Source: JBNNGK01 sp050268245 (lineage in GTDB: Bacteria; Pseudomonadota; Gammaproteobacteria; Enterobacterales; Enterobacteriaceae). Taken from it: a stretch of 64,000 nt of DNA. The notes beneath the pieces are model-generated. The model was given only the letters and a program-made list of their open reading frames with translations, ran no database searches and was not told the DNA's origin. The first letter of the stretch is position 1. The number at the start of each line of letters is the position of its first letter. Of this stretch, positions 8,560 through 17,472 are shown one piece after another. The translations under genes and the position numbers were made by a program. The DNA lies in assembly GCF_050268245.1 (NCBI RefSeq), contig NZ_JBNNGK010000009.1:124001-188000 (forward strand), written 5' to 3'.

Positions 8560-10062
8560 ATGAAGAAACTGCTCCCCCTTCTTATCGGACTGAGCCTGGG
8601 TGGCTTCAGTGCAATGAGCCAGGCAGAGAACCTGCTGCAGGTTTACAAACAGGCAAGGGAAAGTAACCCGGAACTGCGTAAAACCGCAGCCGATCGTGAT
8701 GCCGCATTCGAAAAAATCAACGAATCGCGTAGCCCGTTACTGCCGCAATTGGGATTAACCGCTGGATACACCTACAATAGCGGTTATCGCGATGCCAAAA
8801 ATACCGACTCGGATACCACCAGTGGTTCTTTGGCACTGACCCAGACCCTTTTTGATATGTCAAAATGGCGTGCGCTAACGCTACAGGAAAAAACCGCCGG
8901 TATCTCCGACGTCACCTTCCAAACCGCAGCACAGCAGTTAATGCTCAATACCGCCACGGCCTATTTTAATGTGTTGAAGACAATCGATACTTTGTCCTAT
9001 ACCCAGGCGCAAAAAGACGCGGTATACCGTACGCTTGACCAAACAACCCAACGCTTCAATGTCGGCCTGGTCGCCATTACTGACGTGCAAAACGCCCGCT
9101 CCAATTACGATAACGTATTGGCTGCCGAGGTCACCGCCCGTAACGATCTGGATAACGCGTTGGAAGCCCTGCGCCAAGTCACTGGTACTTTTTATCCAGA
9201 ACTGGCTTCGCTAAATACCGACAGGTTCACCACCAAACGCCCCGCCGCGGTTAACAACCTGCTGAAAGAAGCCGAAGCGCGTAACCTAAGCCTGCTTTCT
9301 GCGCGTCTGAGCCAAGACCTTGCTCGTGAACAGATTAAGTATGCGCAAACCGGCTATATGCCAACGATTGATATGAGCGCATCTACCGGTGTAAGTAATA
9401 CCAATAATCATGGATCCCGTAATATCAATCCTGATTCTGACATCGGCCAAAACAAAATCGGCGTAAGCTTCAACTTACCGTTGTTTAACGGCGGTCAGAC
9501 CAACTCGCAGGTTAAGCAGGCGCAATACAACTTTGTCGGCGCCAGTGAGCAGTTAGAAAGTTCACACCGTTCAGTGGTGCAGACCGTTCGTTCATCCTTC
9601 AACAACGTCAATGCGTCCATCAGCAGCATTAACGCCTTTAAACAGGCCGTTATTTCTGCACAAAGTTCATTGGATGCCATGGAAGCCGGTTACCAGGTTG
9701 GCACGCGTACCATTGTTGATGTGTTGAATGCGACCACCACACTGTATAACGCTAAACGCCAGCTGTCAGACGCCCGTTATACCTATCTGATCAACCAGTT
9801 AAACATCAAATCGGCGCTCGGTACCTTAAACGAGAACGACCTGATGATGCTGAACGGCGCACTGGGCAAACCGGTTCCGACCGCACCTGACGCCGTTGCG
9901 CCACGCAACAATGCACAGGATGCTTATGCCGATGGCTACCAGGACAACTCACCGATGCAGCAAGTTGATGCGCCTGCACCGGTCAGTCGCCCGGCCACAT
10001 CGGCCTCACGAACCAATACCTCTGCCGCTTCCGGCGACGTACTTAACACGTTCATGAACTGA
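8560..10062 (+). CDS. tolC: Outer-membrane efflux channel TolC
   Basis: TolC is the trimeric outer-membrane channel-tunnel used by tripartite efflux pumps and type I secretion systems. The product is 500 residues. It has a Sec signal peptide (MKKLLPLLIGLSLGG... ending at SQA-EN near residue 22), then two repeated outer-membrane-factor halves, each with beta strands and long helices (for example LGLTAGYTY, NVLKTIDTLSYTQAQ, RTIVDVLNATTTLYNAK). The C-terminal tail is Pro/Ala rich and variable, as usual. The frame extends upstream to 8365, but the signal peptide fixes the start. An intrinsic terminator follows, so read-through into ygiBC, as in E. coli, is not possible here: the dha genes intervene. 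Confidence 0.97.
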   Translation: MKKLLPLLIGLSLGGFSAMSQAENLLQVYKQARESNPELRKTAADRDAAFEKINESRSPLLPQLGLTAGYTYNSGYRDAKNTDSDTTSGSLALTQTLFDMSKWRALTLQEKTAGISDVTFQTAAQQLMLNTATAYFNVLKTIDTLSYTQAQKDAVYRTLDQTTQRFNVGLVAITDVQNARSNYDNVLAAEVTARNDLDNALEALRQVTGTFYPELASLNTDRFTTKRPAAVNNLLKEAEARNLSLLSARLSQDLAREQIKYAQTGYMPTIDMSASTGVSNTNNHGSRNINPDSDIGQNKIGVSFNLPLFNGGQTNSQVKQAQYNFVGASEQLESSHRSVVQTVRSSFNNVNASISSINAFKQAVISAQSSLDAMEAGYQVGTRTIVDVLNATTTLYNAKRQLSDARYTYLINQLNIKSALGTLNENDLMMLNGALGKPVPTAPDAVAPRNNAQDAYADGYQDNSPMQQVDAPAPVSRPATSASRTNTSAASGDVLNTFMN

Positions 10063-10085
10063 TCGCAGGGCAGCGATAACCATTA

Positions 10086-10114
10086 GGGTGTGGCGTAAGC
10101 CGCGCCCTTTTTTT
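10086..10114 (+). terminator. Intrinsic terminator of tolC
   Basis: A nine-pair stem GGGTGTGGC / GCCGCGCCC (two G-U pairs) with loop GTAA is followed by seven T residues, 23 bases after the tolC stop. It lies upstream of dhaR. Confidence 0.88.
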
Positions 10115-10203
10115 ATGCTGAATGTTCGCGAGCTCACAGCCAGTACGCCCTGCGTCAGTGCTATCATCCCCTCTCGCCATACAACTTGCCTGGATAACAC
10201 GCG

Positions 10204-12153
10204 ATGGAAAATCCCCAACTCTGGCAACGCCTGATGGCTGAGGGTGACTTGCCGCTCTCGCAACGCCCATCGCCAGCAATCTATGCGTCATGGCAACGTT
10301 GCCGTATGCTGATGCACCCAACGCAATGGAAAGCACCGCACAGTGCCCTAGGTGCCACCTTCCATTCAATCTGCCAGCGTAAAAACGATCTGCTGACGCT
10401 GGGTCAGGCGGCATTGGAAGACGCCTACGAATATATGGAACAACGCCGCTGTGTGCTGATGATCCTCGATGAAAGCGGCTGCATGCTGTGGCAATGCGGT
10501 GACGCCACCACGCGCGAACGCTTAATGCAACTGGGTTTTGTAGCCGGTGCCTATTGGGCAGAAGGCGACATCGGCACCAACGCGCCGTCGCTGGCCGCTG
10601 CCGAAGGGCATCCGATGCAGGTAAGCGGCAACCAACACGTCCGACAAGCGCTGCACCCGTGGTCATTCTGCGCCACGCCGGTGTATGACAACAGCGGCCG
10701 CCAACGTGGTGCCATCGCGCTCGGCTGCCAGTTAACCGACAGCACGGCCAGCGATCTCTCATTGACGCTGGCCCTTGCACGTGAGATCGGCAACTCCCTC
10801 AATGCTGACGGGCTGCTGGCCGAATCTAACCGGCATCTTAACCAGCTTTATGGGCTGCTCGATGGCGTAGACGATGGCGTGATGGCCTGGGATCATCGCG
10901 GTTATTTGCAATACATCAATCAGCGTGCCGCCAGCACGCTAAAACTTGACGTGCAACAAAGCCAGGGCAAACAGCTAACGCAGCTGTTAACGCTGCCCGC
11001 GCTGCTCATCCGCGCGATAGCACAGCGGCAACCGCTTCAGCACGTTGAGGTCACCTTCGAAAGCCAGAAACAGTTCATCGCCACATTGTTGACCTTAAAA
11101 CCGATTCCCGATGGGGAGCGATACAGCTTTATCGCCTTGCTGCATCCGCTAGAACGCTTGCATCAATACGTCAGTAGCCAACTTGGCCGCGTCAGCCACA
11201 CGTTTGAGCAAATGCCATCTGGCTCGTTGGAAATGCGGCGTTTGATCCGCTACGGCCAACAGGCCGCGAAAGGCAACCATCCGATTTTACTGTGCGGTGA
11301 AGAAGGCGTGGGCAAAGAACTGCTGGCACAAGCGATTCACAATGCCAGCGAGCGCGCCGCTGGGCCCTATATTGCGCTCAACTGCCAACTCATGCCCGAA
11401 GCACAAGGCTTACGTGACTTGCTCGGCAGTGACGCCAGCGAGGAAGAAGCGGGACAACTGAGTAAATTCGAGCTAGCCCACGGCGGCACGCTGTACCTCG
11501 AACAAATTGAGTATTTACCGCCAGACCAGCAGGCGGCACTGTTGCAAGTGCTGAAAACAGGCGTCGTTATGCGCCTTAACTCCAACCGCATTATTCCCGT
11601 CGATGTGCGAATTATTGCCACCTGCGCCGCTAACTTGCCGCTACTGGTGCAACAAAATCGCTTTCGTCGCCAACTGTTTTATAGCCTGCAAGCATTCGAA
11701 ATTCAGATCCCACCGCTGCGCCAACGCCTAAGCGACATTCCGCTCTTGGTGCAACACCACTTGAGAGCGTTGGAGCTGCATTTCCAATGCCGCTTCCGGG
11801 TAGATGATGACGTATTGGCGCAACTCGGCCTCTATTTATGGCCGGGAAATGATTTGGAGCTGAAAGGTGTGGTTGAAAGCGCTGCCATGATCTGCCAGCA
11901 ACATCATATTCAACTGGCTGATTTGCCTTCGCATTTATTGGGCCATCAGCCGTTACTGGAACACGACGCGCAACCCGATGCGCCGATGCTCACGCTGGCG
12001 GAAACCGAACGGTTGGCCATTCTACGGGCAGCCAGCGTCAGCCACGGACAATTGAATGAAATGGCGCAGCTATTGGCGATTGGCCGCACCACCCTTTGGC
12101 GAAAAATAAAGCAATATCAGATTGATATCCGCCAATTCAAACAGCGTGCCTAA
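10204..12153 (+). CDS. dhaR: DhaR, transcriptional activator of the dihydroxyacetone kinase operon
   Basis: DhaR activates dha genes; in E. coli its activity is set by the competing binding of DhaK and DhaL. The product is 649 residues (E. coli ~640): a GAF-like sensor (about 50-190), a PAS domain (about 205-310), an AAA+ ATPase domain (about 330-560) with Walker A GEEGVGKE and Walker B-like GGTLYLEQIE, and a Fis-type helix-turn-helix at the end (IGRTTLWRKIKQY). The GAFTGA loop needed to contact sigma-54 is absent (the region reads GSDASEEEAGQLSKFELAHG), which fits the known sigma-70 dependence of DhaR. Its stop overlaps dhaM by four bases, tail to tail. Confidence 0.94.
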   Translation: MENPQLWQRLMAEGDLPLSQRPSPAIYASWQRCRMLMHPTQWKAPHSALGATFHSICQRKNDLLTLGQAALEDAYEYMEQRRCVLMILDESGCMLWQCGDATTRERLMQLGFVAGAYWAEGDIGTNAPSLAAAEGHPMQVSGNQHVRQALHPWSFCATPVYDNSGRQRGAIALGCQLTDSTASDLSLTLALAREIGNSLNADGLLAESNRHLNQLYGLLDGVDDGVMAWDHRGYLQYINQRAASTLKLDVQQSQGKQLTQLLTLPALLIRAIAQRQPLQHVEVTFESQKQFIATLLTLKPIPDGERYSFIALLHPLERLHQYVSSQLGRVSHTFEQMPSGSLEMRRLIRYGQQAAKGNHPILLCGEEGVGKELLAQAIHNASERAAGPYIALNCQLMPEAQGLRDLLGSDASEEEAGQLSKFELAHGGTLYLEQIEYLPPDQQAALLQVLKTGVVMRLNSNRIIPVDVRIIATCAANLPLLVQQNRFRRQLFYSLQAFEIQIPPLRQRLSDIPLLVQHHLRALELHFQCRFRVDDDVLAQLGLYLWPGNDLELKGVVESAAMICQQHHIQLADLPSHLLGHQPLLEHDAQPDAPMLTLAETERLAILRAASVSHGQLNEMAQLLAIGRTTLWRKIKQYQIDIRQFKQRA

Positions 12154-13580
12154 TGGCTGAGTTGCAACACACCGCGCGCCGCGTCCAGCATCGCTTTCTG
12201 GCCGTTTCGGGTTTTGCTCAGGCAATCGTGCATCCCAACAACCATCGGGATGCCCATCGCCTTGGCCAAAATCGCGCTATGCGACAAGGCGTTACCGCCA
12301 CTCAAGCAAATGCCCAGCACCATGCGGCGATCGAGTTTTACCACATCGGATGGCATCAGTTCATCCATCACCAAGATAGACGGTGTCGCCGGGCTAATCA
12401 ACGGAATAGTTTGATGCTGCAAGTGACACAAAGTACGGCGTAACATGTCATAAACGTCTACCTCACGGGCGCGCAAATACTCATCGTCCAAAGCGCGATA
12501 CTCTGCGGCGATGATCTCCAGTTCTTGCCGCCATGCCTGTTCCGCGCTACAAAGCTGCTGGGCGATACGCGTATAGGCGGCCTGTTGCAAATCGGGATCG
12601 TCCAGCAATAGGCTGTGTGCACCGAAAATGCCCGCCTGTGCTTTACCAATCAAGGTTGCCGTACGCTCCGCTAAGTGATTCAGATCGCTTAACGTAAGCT
12701 GCAATGCATCACGTAAACGCTGCTGCTCATTAACCACATCGCCCATGCCGATGGTGCTTTGCGCATCCGGTGGCCAAAAGTGACAAACCTGCAACACCGG
12801 GCCACTGCTGATGCTCTCTTCAACCGGTATCCCTTGCAGCGAAGGTTGCTGGCGATCTGACACCGTTTCGCCAAAATGTTGCTCCGCCAAATTCTTAAAG
12901 GCCGCTAACGCCTCATCGGCCTGTTGGCCGCTGGCGATCAACCGAATCTGGTCACCGTGACGTACCTGCAACAAGGCCAGTTGATTCAGGCTACGCGGGT
13001 TGGCGCACTGCCCGGCTTTTTCCAACACCAGTTCGGCATCAAACGGAGCCAACACTTCTGCCAAACGTGCCGCCGGACGGGCATGAAGCCCATGCGCATT
13101 CTGTACTGTCCAACTGGCGCTCTTGCCTTGATTCATCGGCAACGCGACCGGCTCCATCGCGGGTGCCGATTCCCCCAGTTGCGCCTGCTTGGCCTGTAAG
13201 GCGCCGCTCGCTTCGGCCAGCACTTGCTCCAACCCAGCGCCGGCGTTGGCGGCGACAACCGCCGCCAGCGTTCCTTCCACCAGCGGTGCAGAACACAACG
13301 TGACCTTGGCCGCCAACAACGGATCAAGCAGGTCTAACGCGGTTTCCGCACTCAGTAACGCGCTGCCTAAGTCCATCAGCACGACGATGCCATCACCGTC
13401 CGCCACCGACTCAATCGCTTCCATCACTTTGATCGCGTCAGTGCCAATCGGGTGCTGCTCATCGTCCACCCCCGCCGCCAACGCCAGTTTACAGCCATCA
13501 CCGCGCATCATTTGCTGCGCCAGCGTTTGCACACCCTGTGCCAACAATGCACTGTGAGAAACCACTACGATATTGATCAT
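12150..13580 (-). CDS. dhaM: PTS-dependent dihydroxyacetone kinase, phosphotransferase subunit DhaM
   Basis: DhaM passes phosphate from the PTS (EI/HPr) to the ADP held on DhaL. The product is 476 residues (E. coli 472) with three fused modules: EIIA-mannose-type (MINIVVVSHSA, phospho-His9), HPr-like (NAHGLHARPAARL, His166), and a truncated enzyme I N-terminal domain (SGGNALSHSAILAKAMGIP, His434). All three phosphorylatable histidines are intact. It is the last gene of the operon gldA-dhaK-dhaL-dhaM, 14 bases after dhaL, and overlaps the end of dhaR on the other strand. Confidence 0.95.
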   Translation of the reverse strand: MINIVVVSHSALLAQGVQTLAQQMMRGDGCKLALAAGVDDEQHPIGTDAIKVMEAIESVADGDGIVVLMDLGSALLSAETALDLLDPLLAAKVTLCSAPLVEGTLAAVVAANAGAGLEQVLAEASGALQAKQAQLGESAPAMEPVALPMNQGKSASWTVQNAHGLHARPAARLAEVLAPFDAELVLEKAGQCANPRSLNQLALLQVRHGDQIRLIASGQQADEALAAFKNLAEQHFGETVSDRQQPSLQGIPVEESISSGPVLQVCHFWPPDAQSTIGMGDVVNEQQRLRDALQLTLSDLNHLAERTATLIGKAQAGIFGAHSLLLDDPDLQQAAYTRIAQQLCSAEQAWRQELEIIAAEYRALDDEYLRAREVDVYDMLRRTLCHLQHQTIPLISPATPSILVMDELMPSDVVKLDRRMVLGICLSGGNALSHSAILAKAMGIPMVVGMHDCLSKTRNGQKAMLDAARGVLQLSH

Positions 13581-13594
13581 GTCGCCTCCCGCTG

Positions 13595-14224
13595 TTATGC
13601 AGCAATCTCCGCCAGCGTTTTTATCATCAGCATCACCGATGTCGCTCCGGGATCCTGATGGCCAATACTGCGTTCACCAAGGTAACTGGCCCGCCCCTTA
13701 CGCGCCTGCATAGTAATGGTGCCCTCTAATGCCTGTTGCGCCCGCTCCGCTGCACGTTGCAAAGCCTCTGCCACGCTGACTTGTTGCTGCACCGACTGGC
13801 TGAGGCTTTCGACCACCGGCCACCATACGTCGCACATGGTTTTATCGCCCGGCTCTGCCTTGCCGCGCATGACCACGCCTTCGACGCCCTCTTGTATCAT
13901 TTGCTGTAATTCGCTCAAATCTAAGCTCTGCTTGGCGTTAGTAGACTGAGCGGCGCGGATAAAGAACGTGCCAAATAGCGGGCCACTGGCACCCCCGACG
14001 CTGGACAGTAACGTCATGCCGGTATTTTTCAGGATGAAACCGATGTCTTTGTCTGCCACCGACGGCAGTTTTTCAACCACTTTATTGAAGCCACGATTCA
14101 TGTTCAAACCGTGGTCTGCATCACCAATTTCGGTATCTAATTGGGTCAAAAAGTCTCTTTCACGGGTAAAGACATCGCCGCAGCGTAGTAACCAATCGAC
14201 GATCTGTTGTTTGCTTAACGCCAT
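13595..14224 (-). CDS. dhaL: Dihydroxyacetone kinase ADP-binding subunit DhaL
   Basis: DhaL holds a permanently bound ADP/ATP with Mg ions and phosphorylates dihydroxyacetone bound to DhaK. The product is 209 residues (E. coli 210). The Mg-binding aspartates are visible as DTEIGDADHG with Asp30, Asp35 and Asp37. The nucleotide-binding GGASGPLFGTFF lies near residue 78 and HQDPGATS near 192. It follows dhaK by 9 bases and precedes dhaM by 14, a tight operon. ADP-DhaL also acts as a co-activator of DhaR in E. coli. Confidence 0.95.
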   Translation of the reverse strand: MALSKQQIVDWLLRCGDVFTRERDFLTQLDTEIGDADHGLNMNRGFNKVVEKLPSVADKDIGFILKNTGMTLLSSVGGASGPLFGTFFIRAAQSTNAKQSLDLSELQQMIQEGVEGVVMRGKAEPGDKTMCDVWWPVVESLSQSVQQQVSVAEALQRAAERAQQALEGTITMQARKGRASYLGERSIGHQDPGATSVMLMIKTLAEIAA

Positions 14225-14233
14225 AATTCCTCC

Positions 14234-15304
14234 TCAGCAACCCCAACGCAGCGCGGGCGTTTTTACCGGCGCATCCCATAATGACAGCAGTTCATCGTCT
14301 ACTTTCAGCAAGGTGATAGACACACCCTGCATATCCAACGCGGTGCAATAAGAACCGATCAGATTGCGCTCAACGATGATCCCCGCTTCGGCACAGCGTT
14401 CCGCCAATCGGTGATAGACGCCATACAACTCTGATAGAGGAGTGGCACCTAGATTATTCACCAACGCAATAACCCGATCCCCCCGTGCTAACGGTTGTTT
14501 TACCTGCACCTCATCGCGCCACTCGCCCTGTGTGCGATCCCAAACGTGAAGGGTGCGCTGATAATGGCCGTGTTCAATCAACGTATGGAACATGTCATCT
14601 ACCGCCTGATTAAGCGTCGTGAACGGCCGCCGCTCAATGCCCGGCTCACCGTGAATCCCCACGCCGAACTCCATCTCGTCTTCCGTCAATACAAACGAAG
14701 GTTTACCGGCGGCCGGCACGGTACAAGCACCGAGCGCAATACCGAGCGAATGGCCCTGATTGTTCAACCGATGACCGAGCGCCGCCACGTCATCCAGTGC
14801 ATCGCCGCGTTGCGCCGCCGCACCCAGCAGTTTTTCCATCAGCACGGTATTGGCTACCCCACGACGACCGGCAGTAAACAGGCTGTCTTTCACCGCAACG
14901 TCATCATCCACCAGCACCGTCGCGACCTGTACACCACTCTCATGCAGCAATTCCGTGGCGGTTTCAAAGTTCAGCACGTCGCCAGTGTAATTTTTAATCA
15001 ACAGCAAAACCCCGGCGCCGCCATCAATCGCCTGGCCGCATTCGTACATTTTGTCCGGCGTCGGAGAAGTAAAAATCTCACCCGGGCAAGCCCCATCAAG
15101 CATCCCTTCGCCGACAAAACCGCAGTGCATCGGCTCATGACCGCTCCCGCCACCGGAGAGAATCGCCACCTTACCCTGCACCGGGCCACCGGCACGGGTG
15201 ACAAATAACGGGTCTTGATGCACCAACAGCTCTGGATGCGCTTCGCCTAGCCCGCACAGTTGCTCGTCTAACACCGACTCAACCTGATTGATAAACTTTT
15301 TCAC
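14234..15304 (-). CDS. dhaK: Dihydroxyacetone kinase substrate-binding subunit DhaK
   Basis: DhaK binds dihydroxyacetone covalently through a histidine hemiaminal and presents it to DhaL for phosphorylation to DHAP. The product is 356 residues, as in E. coli. The covalent His218 is conserved at the same number in FGVGIHGEPGIERRP. The substrate pocket motif ILSGGGSGHEPMHCGF is at residues 48-63. It lies 51 bases downstream of gldA, which makes dihydroxyacetone from glycerol, so substrate supply and phosphorylation are encoded together. Confidence 0.96.
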   Translation of the reverse strand: MKKFINQVESVLDEQLCGLGEAHPELLVHQDPLFVTRAGGPVQGKVAILSGGGSGHEPMHCGFVGEGMLDGACPGEIFTSPTPDKMYECGQAIDGGAGVLLLIKNYTGDVLNFETATELLHESGVQVATVLVDDDVAVKDSLFTAGRRGVANTVLMEKLLGAAAQRGDALDDVAALGHRLNNQGHSLGIALGACTVPAAGKPSFVLTEDEMEFGVGIHGEPGIERRPFTTLNQAVDDMFHTLIEHGHYQRTLHVWDRTQGEWRDEVQVKQPLARGDRVIALVNNLGATPLSELYGVYHRLAERCAEAGIIVERNLIGSYCTALDMQGVSITLLKVDDELLSLWDAPVKTPALRWGC

Positions 15305-15355
15305 GGTTAACTCCTCTGTAGAAAACTGTGGACGCGGCGTACCGCGCCCTGCGGT

Positions 15356-16456
15356 TTATGCGCGCTGCAACCAGGCGCTGCCAAGCCGGTCGGCGGTTAA
15401 AATCGCCGCCTGTACGTTGGCCGGTGTCACCTTGAACGGCATATTGTGGATAGTTTCGCCCTCGGCGCAGCTGGCTTGCGCCACCGCCATGGTCTTCGTT
15501 GCTAAATCGCCGGTAACGCCCATCTCTGCCAAGGTGATCGGCAGGCCGACTCGCTGGCAGAAATCCAGCACGGTTTCGATTTGTTGCATGGTGCTGTTTT
15601 GCAATACCAGTTGCGCCAACGTGCCGAAAGCCACTTTTTCGCCGTGATACAAATGATGGCACTCTTCCAGCACGGTAAAACCATTGTGAATGGCGTGTGC
15701 TGCGGCCAAGCCGCTGCTTTCAAAGCCCAGACCGCTCAAGTAAGTATTCGCCTCAATGATGCGCTCTACCGCCTCCGTCACCACGCCGGCTTCCACCGCC
15801 AATTTGGCTTTGATGCCTTCCGCCAGCAGCGTTTCATAACACAATCGCGCCAGGCTCAGCGCCGCCAACGTTGAATGGCCTCCGGCCATGCTGGTCGCCT
15901 GCGCATCGAAGCAGGCCTGCGCTTCAAAGTAGGTAGAAAGCGCATCCCCCATGCCCGCGACCAGCAATCGCACCGGCGCTTGGGCGATGATGGCGCTGTC
16001 CATCACCACCATATTCGGGTTACTCGGGTAGATCAGATATTCCTCGAACTCCCCTCGTTCACTGTAGATCACCGATAGCGCACTGGTCGGCGCATCGGTT
16101 GAGGCAATCGTCGGCACCACGACCACCGGTATTTTCTGGTAGAACGCCAATGCCTTGGCGGTATCCAACGTTTTGCCGCCGCCAATGCCCATCACACCAT
16201 TACAGCCGTGTGCTTTCAGCTCACGGCCAAGACGTTCGATTTCTTGGTGACTACATTCGCCGTTAAACAGACAAGCATGGTGTTTGACGCCCTGCTGCTG
16301 CAGGCTGCCCATGGCGGTATCGCCTGCCAATTTCATCACGAAATCATCGGCAATCACGAAATAGTGATCGGCCAGCGCTTTAGCATGTTCACCAACAGCG
16401 GCTAACGCATTGGCACCTTGAATATATTTGCTTGGGGACTGAATGATTCTCAACAT
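15356..16456 (-). CDS. gldA: Glycerol dehydrogenase (DhaD/GldA)
   Basis: This is the NAD-dependent, zinc-containing glycerol dehydrogenase that oxidises glycerol to dihydroxyacetone. The product is 366 residues, the family length, and resembles DhaD of Klebsiella/Citrobacter dha regulons. The NAD-binding GIGGGKTLDTAKA is at 90-102 and zinc ligands are D171 (GMGDALST), H254 (AAAHAIHNGF) and H271 (HHLYHGE). It is the first gene of the leftward operon gldA-dhaK-dhaL-dhaM. In E. coli gldA is elsewhere in the genome, so its linkage to dhaKLM here is different. Confidence 0.95.
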   Translation of the reverse strand: MLRIIQSPSKYIQGANALAAVGEHAKALADHYFVIADDFVMKLAGDTAMGSLQQQGVKHHACLFNGECSHQEIERLGRELKAHGCNGVMGIGGGKTLDTAKALAFYQKIPVVVVPTIASTDAPTSALSVIYSERGEFEEYLIYPSNPNMVVMDSAIIAQAPVRLLVAGMGDALSTYFEAQACFDAQATSMAGGHSTLAALSLARLCYETLLAEGIKAKLAVEAGVVTEAVERIIEANTYLSGLGFESSGLAAAHAIHNGFTVLEECHHLYHGEKVAFGTLAQLVLQNSTMQQIETVLDFCQRVGLPITLAEMGVTGDLATKTMAVAQASCAEGETIHNMPFKVTPANVQAAILTADRLGSAWLQRA

Positions 16457-16809
16457 AACCAGATCCTTGTAGGGTATTTGACGATGGTACGTTCAGATCT
16501 CAGGTGATGATGCGTCGGTACAATGCCTACGCGTTGTTATTAATCATGACTATACGACGCAAAAAACGCTTGGCGACACGTCGCATTTTCGTTTCATTAT
16601 GGAACATAAAAGACCCATTAATGTTTCACTTTGAAACGCTAGTGGGTCTTTTTTTCGTGGATAAGAGAACTGACGCACAGCCAAACGTATAGCTGCGTAA
16701 AGAGTCGCGCCAACACTGGGTTTCAGCTTTAATTTTGAACAGCTTTCCCCTATCCTTACGCCACGACTGGGAAAGGGCGAAAACAGCCCGCATGATGGGA
16801 TTAATAACC
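16457..16809. other. gldA-ygiB divergent intergenic region
   Basis: This 353-base gap should contain the DhaR-responsive promoter of the gldA-dhaKLM operon and the promoter of ygiBC. A strong terminator-like hairpin sits in the middle at 16608-16655. I could not identify a defined DhaR operator. Confidence 0.45.
16608..16655. terminator. Strong bidirectional terminator-like hairpin upstream of ygiB and gldA
   Basis: Arms AAAAGACCCATTAATGTTTC and GAAACGCTAGTGGGTCTTTT pair over about 20 positions with one A-C mismatch and a few G-U pairs, around the loop ACTTT. A T-run follows on the plus strand and a shorter one on the minus strand. It lies between two genes transcribed away from each other, where no normal transcript should end, so it may be a relic of a lost gene or insulate the dha module. 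Confidence 0.75.
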
Positions 16810-17469
16810 ATGAAACGGACAAAAAACATTAATCAAGAGACGTTCCGCAAATCTTGGCGCAGTTATCGCGTTGCGCCCGTGGCTTTGGCGATCGGTGCCG
16901 TATTGATGCTGGCCGGCTGCGAAAAGACCGATGAGACCGTCTCGCTGTATCAAAATGCTGACGACTGCTCGCGTGCCAATCCATCGATGAGCGAACAATG
17001 CACCACCGCTTACAACAACGCGTTGAAAGAAGCGGAGAAAACCGCACCAAAGTATGCGACCCGTGAAGACTGCGTCGCCGAATTTGGCGAAGCACAGTGT
17101 ACACAAGCACCAGCGCAGGCGGGCATGGCGGCAGAATCGCAAAGCAGTGGCAGTTTCTGGATGCCACTGATGGCCGGTTATATGATGGGCCGTATGATGG
17201 GCGGTTCCGGTTTCGCTCAACAACCGCTGTTCACCTCGAAAAACCCAGCAAGCCCCGCTAACGGCAAATTTGTCGACGCCACGGGTAAAAACTATGGCGC
17301 AGCCACCGCTGGCGGCCGCACCATGACGGTGCCCAAAACCGCGATGGCCCCTAAACCAGCGGTGACCAATACCATTACGCGCGGTGGCTTTGGTGAGTCA
17401 GTAGCTAAACAAACCAGCATGCAGCGCAGCAATGCAACCTCCCACTCATCACGCAGCATGGGTGGCTAA
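16810..17469 (+). CDS. ygiB: DUF1190 lipoprotein YgiB
   Basis: YgiB is a conserved envelope lipoprotein of unknown function (DUF1190). The product is 219 residues. The N-terminal region is basic, followed by a hydrophobic stretch and a lipobox LMLAGC, so cleavage and lipidation at that cysteine (about residue 37) is likely. The rest matches the E. coli protein closely: SLYQNADDCS, ATREDCVAEFG, GSFWMPLMAGYMMGRMMGG and a Ser/Arg-rich SRSMGG end. It is 3 bases upstream of ygiC. In E. coli it lies in the tolC transcription unit; here the dha genes separate it. Confidence 0.9.
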   Translation: MKRTKNINQETFRKSWRSYRVAPVALAIGAVLMLAGCEKTDETVSLYQNADDCSRANPSMSEQCTTAYNNALKEAEKTAPKYATREDCVAEFGEAQCTQAPAQAGMAAESQSSGSFWMPLMAGYMMGRMMGGSGFAQQPLFTSKNPASPANGKFVDATGKNYGAATAGGRTMTVPKTAMAPKPAVTNTITRGGFGESVAKQTSMQRSNATSHSSRSMGG

Positions 17470-17472
17470 GGC

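Noticed and set aside
14495..15208. A 237-codon plus-strand frame opposite dhaK
   Set aside because: dhaK is full length with its catalytic histidine on the other strand; the antisense frame looks like low-information arginine/histidine-rich translation.
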